From NCBI GenBank assembly GCA_024628785.1, contig CP102404.1, positions 682,001 through 746,000 on the forward strand: a DNA stretch of 64,000 nucleotides, written 5' to 3'. Source of the stretch: Fusobacteria bacterium ZRK30. GTDB taxonomy: Bacteria > Fusobacteriota > Fusobacteriia > Fusobacteriales > Fusobacteriaceae. The position numbers and the translations under genes were made by a program. Shown one piece after another: positions 14,508 through 23,831 of this stretch (the first letter of the stretch is position 1; each line of letters starts with the position of its first letter). Below the pieces are notes generated by a model, which saw only the letters and a program-made list of their open reading frames with translations, did no database searches and was not told where the DNA came from.

Positions 14508-16229
14508 TTATAACTCTAAAGATATATGTCTGAAAGATTTAAAATCAAATAAACCACGATCGGTTAATTTTATTTCTGGGATGACTGGTAGGGCTAAAAA
14601 AGCTAGGTTCATTAATGGGTCTAATTTTCTGTTTACTCCATATTTATAAGCTAAGTCCAAGAATTTCTCTACTTCTAGTGCAACCTCTTCTCCGGAAAGT
14701 TGTGTCATAATACCTCCTATTTCCAGTGGAATAGAAGATATTATTTTTTTATTATGAACTAAGCAAAGACCTCCCTGAATTTTTTTGATCTCCTCAACAG
14801 CAAGATTGATGTCTTCATCTGAATCTCCTATAACTACTAGATTGTGAGAGTCATGGGAGATCGTGGATGCGATAGCTCCTTTAAAATTACCGAAATTTTT
14901 AACCAGACCTTTTCCGATATTTCCTGTTCCATGATGACGTTCAATTACAAATAATTTTAAAATTCCTGGATTATTTTCTGTTTTAAACTCCCCATCTTCT
15001 AAAATTATTTGAGAAAAAGTTTTTTTTGTGAGTAAACTTCCAGGGATAAGCTCAATTATATTTACTTTTTCATCCTTTGAAAGTATCTTTAGATCTTTTT
15101 TGTCTATATCAATATTTACACTGGAAAGTAAACTTTTGTCCATGTAGGTATTTTGAATTTTTACCTCATCTATACCGTTATAGACTTCTCTGCCGTCTTT
15201 GTAGGTTTTTAATACTTTGAAATCAACGAGATCTTGAAAAATAACTAAATCTGCTTTATAACCAGGGGCGATAGCTCCTAATTTACTTAAGCCATAGCAT
15301 TTTGCAGTATTTATGGTTGCCATTTGGACAGCAGTAATGGGGTCTATATTTAATTTCACTAATTTTTTTAGAAGGTGGTCTATATGCCCTTGTTTGATCA
15401 AAGTTTCTGGATGGGAATCATCTGTACATAGACAGCACCATCTTGTAAGAGAAAAATTAGTGGATAAATCTTTAGCTAAGACTTCTAAATTTTTAGCTCC
15501 TGATCCCTCTCTAATCAATACATACATTCCATTTCTTATTTTATTTAATAATTCATCGTAGGTTTCCGATTCATGATCGGTAGATATTCCTACTCCTGCA
15601 TAGGTACGAATATCTTTGGCACTCATATCAGGTGCGTGACCATCAATAATTTTATTGTTTTTATGAGCCAGATCTAATTTTTTTAAAACTTCAGGATCTT
15701 TGTTTAGAATTCCGGGAAAGTTCATAAATTCTGCCAAACCCAAAACCCTTTTGTGGTGAATAAGTTCTTTTAGATCATCTGCACTTAAAACAGCTCCGGA
15801 AGATTCAAAATCTGTAGCAGGGACGCAGGGTGGAAGATTGACAAAAACATTTAAGGGAATGTTTTCAGTGGCTTTCAACATATATTCTATACCTTTCATT
15901 CCAGAAACATTGGCTATTTCATGGGGATCAGCTATGATAGTCGTACTACCTCGGGGGAGAATTAAATTTGCCATATTTTCAGGTGTTAGCATGGAAGACT
16001 CTATATGAACATGGGCATCCATTAGACCTGGTGAAATATAGGTGCCATGAAGATCGATCTCACAAACTCCAGAGAAGTCACCGACTCCAACAATTTGATC
16101 CCCATGGATAGCTAAGTTGCCTTTTATAATTTCATGGCTGAATACATTTATAATTTTTGCATTTTTAAAAACCAGATCCGATTTTTTTCTCTGAGTTAAG
16201 ACATCTATAAATTCAGATAAGTTATTCAT
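14508..16229 (-). CDS. ade: Adenine deaminase
   Basis: The 573-residue protein converts adenine to hypoxanthine in purine salvage. It belongs to the amidohydrolase superfamily: metal ligands are in GLMDAHVHIES, ADPHEIANVSG and TDDSHPETL, and the C-terminal region is that of Ade (VIGDSDEDINLAVEEI, GGLCLV, LDPLMNLAFLALPVIP). I set the start at the ATG at 16227-16229 (MNNLSEF), which follows GGAGGAG; the longer frame upstream lacks a site. I see no purine riboswitch in the 116 bases before it. It is a single gene, facing the tRNA-Leu. Confidence 0.95.
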   Translation of the reverse strand: MNNLSEFIDVLTQRKKSDLVFKNAKIINVFSHEIIKGNLAIHGDQIVGVGDFSGVCEIDLHGTYISPGLMDAHVHIESSMLTPENMANLILPRGSTTIIADPHEIANVSGMKGIEYMLKATENIPLNVFVNLPPCVPATDFESSGAVLSADDLKELIHHKRVLGLAEFMNFPGILNKDPEVLKKLDLAHKNNKIIDGHAPDMSAKDIRTYAGVGISTDHESETYDELLNKIRNGMYVLIREGSGAKNLEVLAKDLSTNFSLTRWCCLCTDDSHPETLIKQGHIDHLLKKLVKLNIDPITAVQMATINTAKCYGLSKLGAIAPGYKADLVIFQDLVDFKVLKTYKDGREVYNGIDEVKIQNTYMDKSLLSSVNIDIDKKDLKILSKDEKVNIIELIPGSLLTKKTFSQIILEDGEFKTENNPGILKLFVIERHHGTGNIGKGLVKNFGNFKGAIASTISHDSHNLVVIGDSDEDINLAVEEIKKIQGGLCLVHNKKIISSIPLEIGGIMTQLSGEEVALEVEKFLDLAYKYGVNRKLDPLMNLAFLALPVIPEIKLTDRGLFDFKSFRHISLEL

Positions 16230-16281
16230 AATAATCTCCTCCAATAAGAACAACATGTAGTTGTATGATCTTTGGGATAAT

Positions 16282-16333
16282 AAAAAAGCCAATTTTTAAA
16301 GTAAAGTTACTACTTAATAAATTGGCTTTTTTT
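16282..16333. terminator. Terminator between the symporter and ade
   Basis: AAAAAGCCAATTT (ending at 16295) pairs with AAATTGGCTTTTT (from 16319), with a 23-base loop and T-runs on both strands. It ends the minus-strand transcript of the symporter at 16346-17602. Confidence 0.8.
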
Positions 16334-16345
16334 ATAAAATTTCCT

Positions 16346-17602
16346 TTAAATTAATTCTGCTTTAACCTCTCCTCCGATATCTTCCCCCTCAGTTTTAGCA
16401 ATAATAAGAGTGCAGACAGCATCTCCAGTTATGTTTACAGCAGTTCTGTTCATATCTATTATCCTGTCTACTCCCATGATAAGAGCTATTCCTTCGATAG
16501 GAAGACCAACTTGGGTAAGAACCATTGAAAGCATGATAGGTCCGGCTCCTGGAACGCCTGCTGTACCTATAGATGCCAGGGTAGCTGTTAGAATAACCAT
16601 CATATAATCACCCATATTTAATTGGATTCCATAAGCAGTAGCTATAAATACTACAGCGACTCCCTGCATAATAGAAGTTCCATCCATATTTATAGACGCT
16701 CCCAAGGGTATTGTAAATGAACTTGTAGATTTTGAAACCCCAAATTTTTCTCTGAGGATCTCTAAGTTAACAGGTATAGTAGCCCCGCTGCTTGATGTAG
16801 AAAATGCTACAGATATGGCAGGGATGAATTTTTTTATAAATACGATTGGATTTATTTTAGCCATCAGGTATAAAAGGCCTTGATATGTAATTAACACATG
16901 GATTAATAGTGCTAAAAGTGTAGTTCCTATATATTTAAATAGAGGAATCATAGCCTGATATCCCAATGTAGAAAATGTTGTAGCAATAAGGCAGAAGACA
17001 CCAATAGGAGCAAACTGCATAATAAGATTTACTAATTCTAAGATAAGATCATTAGATTGCTCAAATAGATCCTTAATCTTATTGACTTTATCCCCTAAGA
17101 TAGTCAGTCCCATACCTGTAAGAAGGGCAAAAAATATTATCTGTAACATATTTCCCTTTGCCATGGCTGATATGGGATTAGATGGTACGATATCGATTAA
17201 GACATCTACAAAAGATTTAGAATCGCTGACAACTGTATTAGTTTTACTGATATTTTCAATGACTAAGCCATTTCCCGGGTCTATTATGTTAGCTAAGACA
17301 AGGGCTATTGTTATTGCAACAGCTGTTGTAAACAGATAAAAACTTAAAGTTTTTATTCCGATTCTTCCAAGTTTTTTTGTGTCGCCTATTGCAGAACTTC
17401 CCACTGTTAAGGAAATAAATACCAGAGGAACTACCAGCATTTTAATTGATTTTATAAACACAGAACCACCTAATTTGAGGAAAAATCCAATGATATAGTG
17501 TTCTACAAAGGGTATATTCTTTAAGGGAAATAGCAGCAAACCAACTATTATTCCACCTATTAAACTGATTAAAATTTTACTTGTTAACGTCATTTTTTTC
17601 AT
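16346..17602 (-). CDS. Dicarboxylate/amino acid:cation symporter (DAACS/GltP type)
   Basis: The 418-residue membrane protein carries the signatures of the glutamate transporter-like fold: the serine-rich hairpin tip FSTSSSGATIPV, the unwound helix motif NMDGTS, the second hairpin GTAGVPGAG, and DRIIDMNRTAVNITGD in the last helix, where the Asp and Arg/Asn bind the substrate amino acid. It imports acidic amino acids or C4-dicarboxylates with Na+ or H+. A close paralogue lies at 18557-19819. Starts after TAGGAG. Confidence 0.93.
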   Translation of the reverse strand: MKKMTLTSKILISLIGGIIVGLLLFPLKNIPFVEHYIIGFFLKLGGSVFIKSIKMLVVPLVFISLTVGSSAIGDTKKLGRIGIKTLSFYLFTTAVAITIALVLANIIDPGNGLVIENISKTNTVVSDSKSFVDVLIDIVPSNPISAMAKGNMLQIIFFALLTGMGLTILGDKVNKIKDLFEQSNDLILELVNLIMQFAPIGVFCLIATTFSTLGYQAMIPLFKYIGTTLLALLIHVLITYQGLLYLMAKINPIVFIKKFIPAISVAFSTSSSGATIPVNLEILREKFGVSKSTSSFTIPLGASINMDGTSIMQGVAVVFIATAYGIQLNMGDYMMVILTATLASIGTAGVPGAGPIMLSMVLTQVGLPIEGIALIMGVDRIIDMNRTAVNITGDAVCTLIIAKTEGEDIGGEVKAELI

Positions 17603-17825
17603 ACTTCCACACTCCTACTGATAATATATATGATAATGTTAATTTCTATCAAACTTAATACTGTATGATTGTACTAAAAAAAAACAATTAATAAAAATAT
17701 CTAAATAATATTGTATTGATATAAAAAAAGTATAGATGGTGATTGTAGGATGTTCATTTTTAATAAACTAATATAATTTTTTAAAAAAAGTTACCTTATA
17801 TTTATTAAAGTTTACTCATAAAAAA

Positions 17826-17844
17826 AGGAGGTTTAAAACCTCCT
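17826..17844 (-). terminator. Minus-strand terminator
   Basis: AGGAGGTTT (17826-17834) pairs with AAACCTCCT (17836-17844), followed on the minus strand by a T7 run. It lies downstream of the small gene at 18019-18303. Apart from it and a doubtful 32-codon frame, 17603-18018 is AT-rich spacer. Confidence 0.65.
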
Positions 17845-17905
17845 GGAATTAATTATAAATATTTTTACATTTTTTTACTGGATTAAAGTTATTACGAAGA
17901 ATAAA

Positions 17906-18004
17906 TTAAAAAAAATTATGATTTAATGTATATATTAAATCAATTAATAGGTATAAAAAAATTATAGCAGCTATAGTTAAAATTTCATCCCCTGTATCCG
18001 CCAT
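17906..18004 (-). CDS. Possible 32-residue membrane peptide
   Basis: A frame from ATG (18002-18004) encodes an acidic start (MADTGDEIL) and one hydrophobic helix. It starts 15 bases past the gene at 18019 and ends before the terminator at 17826. No clear ribosome binding site is seen, so it could be chance. Confidence 0.25.
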   Translation of the reverse strand: MADTGDEILTIAAIIFLYLLIDLIYTLNHNFF

Positions 18005-18018
18005 AATTTTATTTAATA

Positions 18019-18303
18019 TTAGTAATAGTCCCAGTTATCACGCACCCAGTTTTTAACCTCTTCCTGCTTTTTTATATCAGGTGGTAAAAATTTATAGATC
18101 ATTTTTTCGATCTTTCTTCTGTTGCCTCTTCCTTCTAATTTCCATATTTCCGTCATTTTTTCTATAAGGTAAAGGACCTCATAACCTTCTTTCCTATCAA
18201 ATATTGTATAATCTAGTTTCCCTGTTACTTTAGGATCTTCCTCTGCATAAGTTTTCCATGAATAATCTTTATAAATCATATTCGACTTATTATGCACATT
18301 CAT
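18019..18303 (-). CDS. Small hypothetical protein
   Basis: The start is taken at the ATG at 18301-18303 (MNVHNKSN), 7 bases after AAGGAG; an in-frame TTG lies further up. The 94-residue product is charged and soluble, with TIWKLEGRGNRRKIEKMIYK-like helices and a C-terminal WVRDNWDYY. I do not recognise the family. It stands between the two symporter genes and may be unrelated to them. Confidence 0.55.
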   Translation of the reverse strand: MNVHNKSNMIYKDYSWKTYAEEDPKVTGKLDYTIFDRKEGYEVLYLIEKMTEIWKLEGRGNRRKIEKMIYKFLPPDIKKQEEVKNWVRDNWDYY

Positions 18304-18480
18304 ATTAGTACTCCTTTTCAATTAATATTATCAGTAGCCCCCTAAATTTACAACATTTGATCCAAAAAGTCAATATAATTAATTTATAATTAATGGTGAA
18401 ATAATTCATGTGATAGATGTTTAATAATTTATTCATTTTTTATATAGAAATAAAAGCAGGAAAATTTTATTTTTAAGAAA

Positions 18481-18520
18481 GGAAAAAAGGGATATTGATT
18501 ATCAACACCCCTTTTTTTCC
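18481..18520 (-). terminator. Terminator after the second symporter
   Basis: AAAAAAGGG and CCCTTTTTT flank an inner TTGAT/ATCAA pair, forming an imperfect palindrome about 40 bases long. It lies just past the stop of the gene at 18557-19819. Confidence 0.65.
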
Positions 18521-18556
18521 AGCTATTATAATTTAAGTTGTTATGACAACAATTAA

Positions 18557-19819
18557 CTATGCCACTTCTATTTCTTTGTCTGAAGAAGTGTTCAACTCTT
18601 CCCCTTCTGTTTTTGCTATGATTAGGGTACATACAGCATCTCCTGTAATGTTTACAGCAGTTCTAGTCATATCTAAAATTCTGTCTACACCCATTATAAG
18701 AGCAATTCCTTCAATTGGTAGTCCAACCTGAGTTAAAACCATTGACAGCATAATTAATCCTACTCCAGGAACACCGGCTGTACCTATAGATGCTAGTGTA
18801 GCTGTTAAAATTACCGCTATATAGTCACCCATTGTTAAATCAACACCGTATACAGAGGCGATAAATACTACAGCAACTCCCTGCATGATAGCAGTTCCAT
18901 CCATATTGATAGTAGCTCCTAGTGGTATTGTAAATGAACTAACACTTTTAGATACTCCAAATTCCTCTTGAACTGTTTCTAAAGTAACAGGAAGTGTAGC
19001 TCCACTACTAGATGTAGAGAATGCTACAGAGATAGCCGGTAAAAATTTCTTTAAAAAAGTCAATGGATTCATCTTAATCGTAGCAACTAAAAGGCCTTGG
19101 TAAGTGAATAAACCGTGGATAAATAAAGCTCCAATTACTGTAAGCATATATTTTAATAGCGGTACCATTGCTGTATACCCAAGAGATGAAAATGTTTTAG
19201 CAATAAGACAGAACACACCAAATGGAGCAACTTTCATAATAAGGTTAACCATCTCTAAAACAAGGTCGTTGGCTTGGTCAAATAGATCTTTTACTTTGCT
19301 GACTTTATCACCTAAGATAGTTAAGCCAGCTCCTGTTAAAAGTGCAAAAGCTATAATTTGCAACATATTTCCCTTAGCCATAGATGCAATCGGGTTAGAT
19401 GGGACTATATCGATAAGTACATCTACAAATGGTTTAGAACTTTTGATAGTTTTGGCAGTTTTTTGAATACTGTCAGCTGATAGTCCTGCTCCTGGGTTAA
19501 TTACATTTGCCAGAGTAAGAGCTATAACAATCGCTACAGCTGTAGTGAACAGGTAAAAACTTAAAGTTTTTACTCCTATTCTCCCTAATTTTTTTATATC
19601 TCCCATGGCTGAACTTCCAACAGTTAATGAGACAAATACCAGTGGAACTACCATCATCTTAATGGCATTTATAAATACTGATCCGCCTAGTTTTAGAAAA
19701 AATCCTATAATGTAATTTGCTACAAAGGGAACCTCTCTCATTGGGTATAAAATCAATCCTAATATTATCCCACTAATTAATCCAATAAAAATTTTCGTTG
19801 TTAAAGTCATTTTTTTCAT
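18557..19819 (-). CDS. Dicarboxylate/amino acid:cation symporter, paralogue
   Basis: The 420-residue protein is very similar to the one at 16346-17602 throughout, sharing MKKMTLT, FFLKLGGSVFI, PLVFVSLTVGSSAMGD, FSTSSSGATLPV, NMDGTA and DRILDMTRTAVNITGD. The differences cluster in the 110-135 loop, in the Asn to Thr change in DM(N/T)RTAVN and in the C-terminal tail. That substitution near the binding site may alter specificity. Tandem duplication with later divergence is the simple reading; a 100-residue unrelated gene now lies between them. Confidence 0.93.
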   Translation of the reverse strand: MKKMTLTTKIFIGLISGIILGLILYPMREVPFVANYIIGFFLKLGGSVFINAIKMMVVPLVFVSLTVGSSAMGDIKKLGRIGVKTLSFYLFTTAVAIVIALTLANVINPGAGLSADSIQKTAKTIKSSKPFVDVLIDIVPSNPIASMAKGNMLQIIAFALLTGAGLTILGDKVSKVKDLFDQANDLVLEMVNLIMKVAPFGVFCLIAKTFSSLGYTAMVPLLKYMLTVIGALFIHGLFTYQGLLVATIKMNPLTFLKKFLPAISVAFSTSSSGATLPVTLETVQEEFGVSKSVSSFTIPLGATINMDGTAIMQGVAVVFIASVYGVDLTMGDYIAVILTATLASIGTAGVPGVGLIMLSMVLTQVGLPIEGIALIMGVDRILDMTRTAVNITGDAVCTLIIAKTEGEELNTSSDKEIEVA

Positions 19820-19957
19820 CCTACCACACTCCCATAAAATAATATTAAATTTTGCTATTCAATCGTAGCAAAATATTTTAAGTATATAAATAAATAATTA
19901 AACTTATAAAGTAGTATATAATTTATATATGGAAATGTCAAATTTTAGGATCTTTGT

Positions 19958-21325
19958 TTATTTTATAAAGATATTTATGAGTGGATTTTCCAATAATTTA
20001 TCGACATATGCTTTCTTTCCTAAACTTCCTAAAATCTCGCTATAACTTGGATGAGGAAAGATAACCGATGAAAACTTATCTAGAGTCAGGTGATTTTCTG
20101 CTGCTATTTGAAACGAAGAGATCATCTCCCCTGCTCTTTCGGCCAAAAGCTTTACTTCCAAGACCTCTTTTTTATGGTTGGTCTCTACTCTCATCTCAAA
20201 AATATCATCTTTTTTCGTTATGGTTCTCTCTGAATCGCTCCGTCCATAGGAATATATCTTAGTTGTCTTTCTCTTTGGATCGGGAAGTCCCCGAGATGCC
20301 AGTTCAGGAGAGGTAAATGTACACCAGCTTATATTGGAATAATCCACCTTTTTCTTTAGAGGTAAAAACATATTTTTAACTGCTAAAATTCCTTGATAGT
20401 TAGCCATATGTGAAAACTGATATGGACCTGCCACATCTCCTACACCATAGATATTATGTATATTTGTCCTTAGATAGTCATCTACTTCTATCCCCTTTCG
20501 ATTATATTTTAATCCCAATTCATCCAATCCAAGGTCTTTTATATTTGGGACTCTCCCAATAGAAACCAGAAGAGCTTCAGCTTCAATTTTTTTTGGTTCT
20601 CCATTAGTTTCCGCATTGAGAGTGATAATACCCTCGTTTTGAGTCACTGAGGAAGCAGTGGTATTGACATGGATATTGACCCCTTCTTTTATTAAAGTTT
20701 CAGACAAAATATTTACTAATTCCTCATTTTCACGGATAAAAATTCGAGAAGACCTTTCTATTATGTGAACTTTTGTACCTAATCTGTTTAAACATTGGGC
20801 CATCTCTACTCCTATAGCTCCTCCACCTAAAATTATCATGGATTTAGGGAGTTTTTCCAGTTGGAAAAGGTTTTTATTGGTCAGGTAATCTATCTTATCC
20901 AGCCCCTCTAAAGGAGGGATAAATGGTGAGGTACCAGTAGAGATAACTATGTTCTTTCCGTGATATTCTACCCCATCCACCAATACAATTTTTGGCTCTA
21001 TCAGTTTAATCAATTTTCCTTGTTTGAACGTTATTCCGTCGTTGGCCAAAACTTCTGGAGATTCATGGGAATAAACCTCATCTATTACACCTCTGACGTC
21101 TCTCATAACTTTTCCAGTATCTACCTCTATAGATGAATACTTTTTGGCTGTATGAACATCCTTAGCTATATTTATAAGAGCTTTACTGGGCATACACCCT
21201 GACCAGGTACAAGTTCCTCCTGGTAAACCCTTATCCACTAAGAGAACTTTTTTTTTCAGTCCATTAGCTGTATATGCACAGGTCAGCCCTGCAGCTCCGG
21301 CTCCTATTATTATTAAATCATACAT
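19958..21325 (-). CDS. Dihydrolipoamide dehydrogenase-like flavoprotein disulfide reductase
   Basis: The 455-residue protein has an FAD-binding GAGAAGLTCAY at the N-terminus, redox-active cysteines Cys39 and Cys44 in GGTCTWSGCMPSKAL, an NAD-binding GGGAIGVEMAQ, the FAD motif IYGVGDVAG and the C-terminal FPHPSYSE with the catalytic His. The set belongs to the Lpd/mercuric reductase/glutathione reductase family. The WSGC in place of the usual LNVGC-x-PSK context and the lack of E2/E3 neighbours make the partner uncertain. It stands alone on the minus strand and starts after GGAGG. Confidence 0.85.
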   Translation of the reverse strand: MYDLIIIGAGAAGLTCAYTANGLKKKVLLVDKGLPGGTCTWSGCMPSKALINIAKDVHTAKKYSSIEVDTGKVMRDVRGVIDEVYSHESPEVLANDGITFKQGKLIKLIEPKIVLVDGVEYHGKNIVISTGTSPFIPPLEGLDKIDYLTNKNLFQLEKLPKSMIILGGGAIGVEMAQCLNRLGTKVHIIERSSRIFIRENEELVNILSETLIKEGVNIHVNTTASSVTQNEGIITLNAETNGEPKKIEAEALLVSIGRVPNIKDLGLDELGLKYNRKGIEVDDYLRTNIHNIYGVGDVAGPYQFSHMANYQGILAVKNMFLPLKKKVDYSNISWCTFTSPELASRGLPDPKRKTTKIYSYGRSDSERTITKKDDIFEMRVETNHKKEVLEVKLLAERAGEMISSFQIAAENHLTLDKFSSVIFPHPSYSEILGSLGKKAYVDKLLENPLINIFIK

Positions 21326-21565
21326 AGTTTTACCTCCAGTGTTAAGTTTTTAGTTTATTTTAATAGATAAAGGAAAAAGTTACAATTTATATATAAGTAA
21401 TAAAAGGTCTCAATGTTTAACTATAATTATTTCCTGTTGAAATATATTACTGGAGAGGTCGATTAAATCCTTTAAAGTTTAAGTTGTTGAAAGGTTTTGA
21501 GATATGGTAATATGGGAAATATTGTGATAAAATATATCTTTACAAAGCAGAAAAGTGGAGGACAG

Positions 21566-22576
21566 ATGAAATCTGAAATAAAAAAAATATTGATACCTGG
21601 AATTATATTATTTTTAATATTTTTTATAGGTGTTTTTGGATATATATATATTGAAAATTACAATTTAATAGATTCACTATATATGACCTCTATCACCCTT
21701 TCTACAGTAGGATTTGGAGAGGTTCAGGCACTCAGCCCTAATGGAAAGATCTTTACATCGATCCTTATATTCTCTGGAATAACTGTAGTTGTTTATACAT
21801 TGGGAAATATTACTAAATTTTTTATTGAAGGGGAATTAAGATCCTATTTGAGGTGGAGGAAGATGGATAAAAAAATAGCTAAATTAAATGACCACTATAT
21901 AGTGTGTGGAGCCGGCAGAACCGGAACAAAGATTATAAGTGATTTTTTAAAAAAAAATCTAAACTTTGTAGTTGTAGAAAATGATGAAAAAAGTGTTGAA
22001 AAACTAAAGGAGATATACAGGGAAAAAATACTCTATGTAATAGGAGATGCAACTAAAGATGAAACCCTCCTCCAGGCCAATGTAAAAAGTGCTAAAGTAT
22101 TGATATCGGTCTTATCGACAGATGCTGACAACCTTTTTTTAACCCTTACTACAAAAGATTTGAATGAGAAGATACAGGTGATAACAAGGGCTGTAGATGC
22201 AAGCAGTGAAAAAAAATTAAAGAGAGGCGGTGCTGATTTTATAATCTCGCCTTTTGAGATAGCAGCTGATAGAATAATTGCCACAGCTACACAGACTAAC
22301 TTAATTAGTTTTGTAGATGTTTTTAGTAAGAAATCAAAGATAGAGGGGTTGACATTTGAACTGGTTGAGATAAAAAAAGGATCTCAGTTGGAAAATACAA
22401 CTTTGATGAAAGCAAAGATACCTGCTAAAACCAATCTAATAGTTATTGGTCACGAAGTGGATGGAATCATGAAAATAAACCCTATGTCCCATGAGTTACT
22501 CAGAAAAAATGAAAAATTATTAGTACTGGGGACAAAGGATCAAATAAAAAAGTTAATAGAGATAGCTTCGAATTAA
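21566..22576 (+). CDS. K+ channel with RCK (TrkA-N/TrkA-C) domains
   Basis: I place the start at the ATG at 21566 after GTGGAGGA; the frame extends upstream without a site. The 336-residue protein has two membrane helices (about 8-29 and 66-85) around a pore loop with the filter TVGFGE (residues 47-52), close to TVGYGD of MthK. A Rossmann RCK domain follows (YIVCGAGRTGTKI...), then a TrkA-C domain (about 255-335). It is a ligand-gated K+ channel of the MthK/Kch type. It is followed 17 bases later by an esterase gene, probably in the same operon. Confidence 0.92.
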   Translation: MKSEIKKILIPGIILFLIFFIGVFGYIYIENYNLIDSLYMTSITLSTVGFGEVQALSPNGKIFTSILIFSGITVVVYTLGNITKFFIEGELRSYLRWRKMDKKIAKLNDHYIVCGAGRTGTKIISDFLKKNLNFVVVENDEKSVEKLKEIYREKILYVIGDATKDETLLQANVKSAKVLISVLSTDADNLFLTLTTKDLNEKIQVITRAVDASSEKKLKRGGADFIISPFEIAADRIIATATQTNLISFVDVFSKKSKIEGLTFELVEIKKGSQLENTTLMKAKIPAKTNLIVIGHEVDGIMKINPMSHELLRKNEKLLVLGTKDQIKKLIEIASN

Positions 22577-22593
22577 TGACTTGAGGAGAGTTT

Positions 22594-23619
22594 ATGTATT
22601 ATTTAATAGGTATATTTATATTCTATGTAGTGTTTGTTATAACAGGCAGCAGAAAACAGAGGATGAAAATCAAGATAAAAAGAACTATAACTTATAAGAA
22701 TGTTAATATCATTCCTGAAAGTAACAGTGAAGGAAGTTTTGAATCTCTAGAGGATCTGACCCTTGAGAGTAAAAATTTTATTGTTCAGAGTTTAAAGATA
22801 AAGAGTAAAAATGTAGATGAAGAGATGGCATACTTAGCAGTGGTACCAAAATCTTATACTCCTGAAAAAAGTTACCCGGTACTCTATTTACTTCATGGGT
22901 TACGGGATAATGCCCATGACTGGATAGAAAAAGGAAGACTTTTGGACAACTTTGAACTTCTACTCGAGAAAAAAGATATAGGGAAGATGATAGTTATCCT
23001 ACCTAATTCAGGATTTTGTGGGGAATCTTGGTATAGTGATTTTAAAAAGGTAAAAAATAAAAACTATGAATCATATTTTATAGATGAATTGATTTTAGAT
23101 GTTAAAAATAGATTTAATGTAGATAACGCTGGTATATCCGGGTTTTCCATGGGGGGATATGGTGCTTTTAAATTAGGTTTAAAGCATCTGGAACTGTTTA
23201 AGGTAATAGGCAGTTTTGCCGGAGCTGTTAGTCTGGTAAGGCTGACTATAAATAAGAGAATAACGAGGATAGTTAAATTTATCTACCTTCCTGAATTTTT
23301 ATTCAAAGATCAGGATAAGGAGAGGTTTATCAATATATTTGGATCGTGGGGAAAGGGAATTATTGCAGAAGATCCCTACACCCTTATAAAACAATTGGAT
23401 ACTACAAAACAACAGGGAAAACATTTTTATCTTTCAGTTGGCTCGGAAGATAAAGAACCTTATTATATGGTCCACCAATGGGTAGACATGGTAGGAAGGA
23501 TAAAAAGATTTAATCTTCCTTTTGAGGCTTATATCTATAAGGGAGAAACTCATACCTGGGATTATATAGCCAAGGATATAGGCAGATTTTTAAAGTACAG
23601 CTGGAAATATTTGAGGTAG
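22594..23619 (+). CDS. Alpha/beta-hydrolase esterase (esterase D/tributyrin esterase family)
   Basis: The 341-residue protein starts with a single membrane anchor (residues 1-18). The esterase domain (about 75-335) shows PVLYLLHGLRDNAHDW (oxyanion region), nucleophile Ser185 in GFSMGGYGA and the catalytic His in GETHTWDYI. These are typical of the PF00756 esterases (S-formylglutathione hydrolase, antigen 85, tributyrin esterase). The substrate is unknown. The gene is probably cotranscribed with the K+ channel, 17 bases upstream. Confidence 0.85.
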   Translation: MYYLIGIFIFYVVFVITGSRKQRMKIKIKRTITYKNVNIIPESNSEGSFESLEDLTLESKNFIVQSLKIKSKNVDEEMAYLAVVPKSYTPEKSYPVLYLLHGLRDNAHDWIEKGRLLDNFELLLEKKDIGKMIVILPNSGFCGESWYSDFKKVKNKNYESYFIDELILDVKNRFNVDNAGISGFSMGGYGAFKLGLKHLELFKVIGSFAGAVSLVRLTINKRITRIVKFIYLPEFLFKDQDKERFINIFGSWGKGIIAEDPYTLIKQLDTTKQQGKHFYLSVGSEDKEPYYMVHQWVDMVGRIKRFNLPFEAYIYKGETHTWDYIAKDIGRFLKYSWKYLR

Positions 23620-23646
23620 AATTTCTTATGAAATTCTACCTTTTTT
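23615..23646 (+). terminator. Intrinsic terminator after the esterase
   Basis: GGTAGAATTTC (23615-23625) pairs with GAAATTCTACC (23630-23640), loop ttat, then a T6 run. It contains the esterase stop codon. Confidence 0.9.
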
Positions 23647-23831
23647 ATTATCCGGGAAATAAGACCACTTAGTGGCATCACTAAGATTTCTACTTGATAA
23701 AGAATATCGCCAAAGTATCTAAAAATTTACAATGTAAATTAAGAACCTTGAGATAGCACTTTATCTTGTAGACATGGAATTTTGTAATAAAATTCATTAA
23801 AAAATTAAAAATAAATCAAGAATTAAAACAT

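Noticed and set aside
16230-16345. Purine riboswitch before adenine deaminase
   Set aside because: The gap is short, and the only structure is the terminator of the upstream symporter gene.
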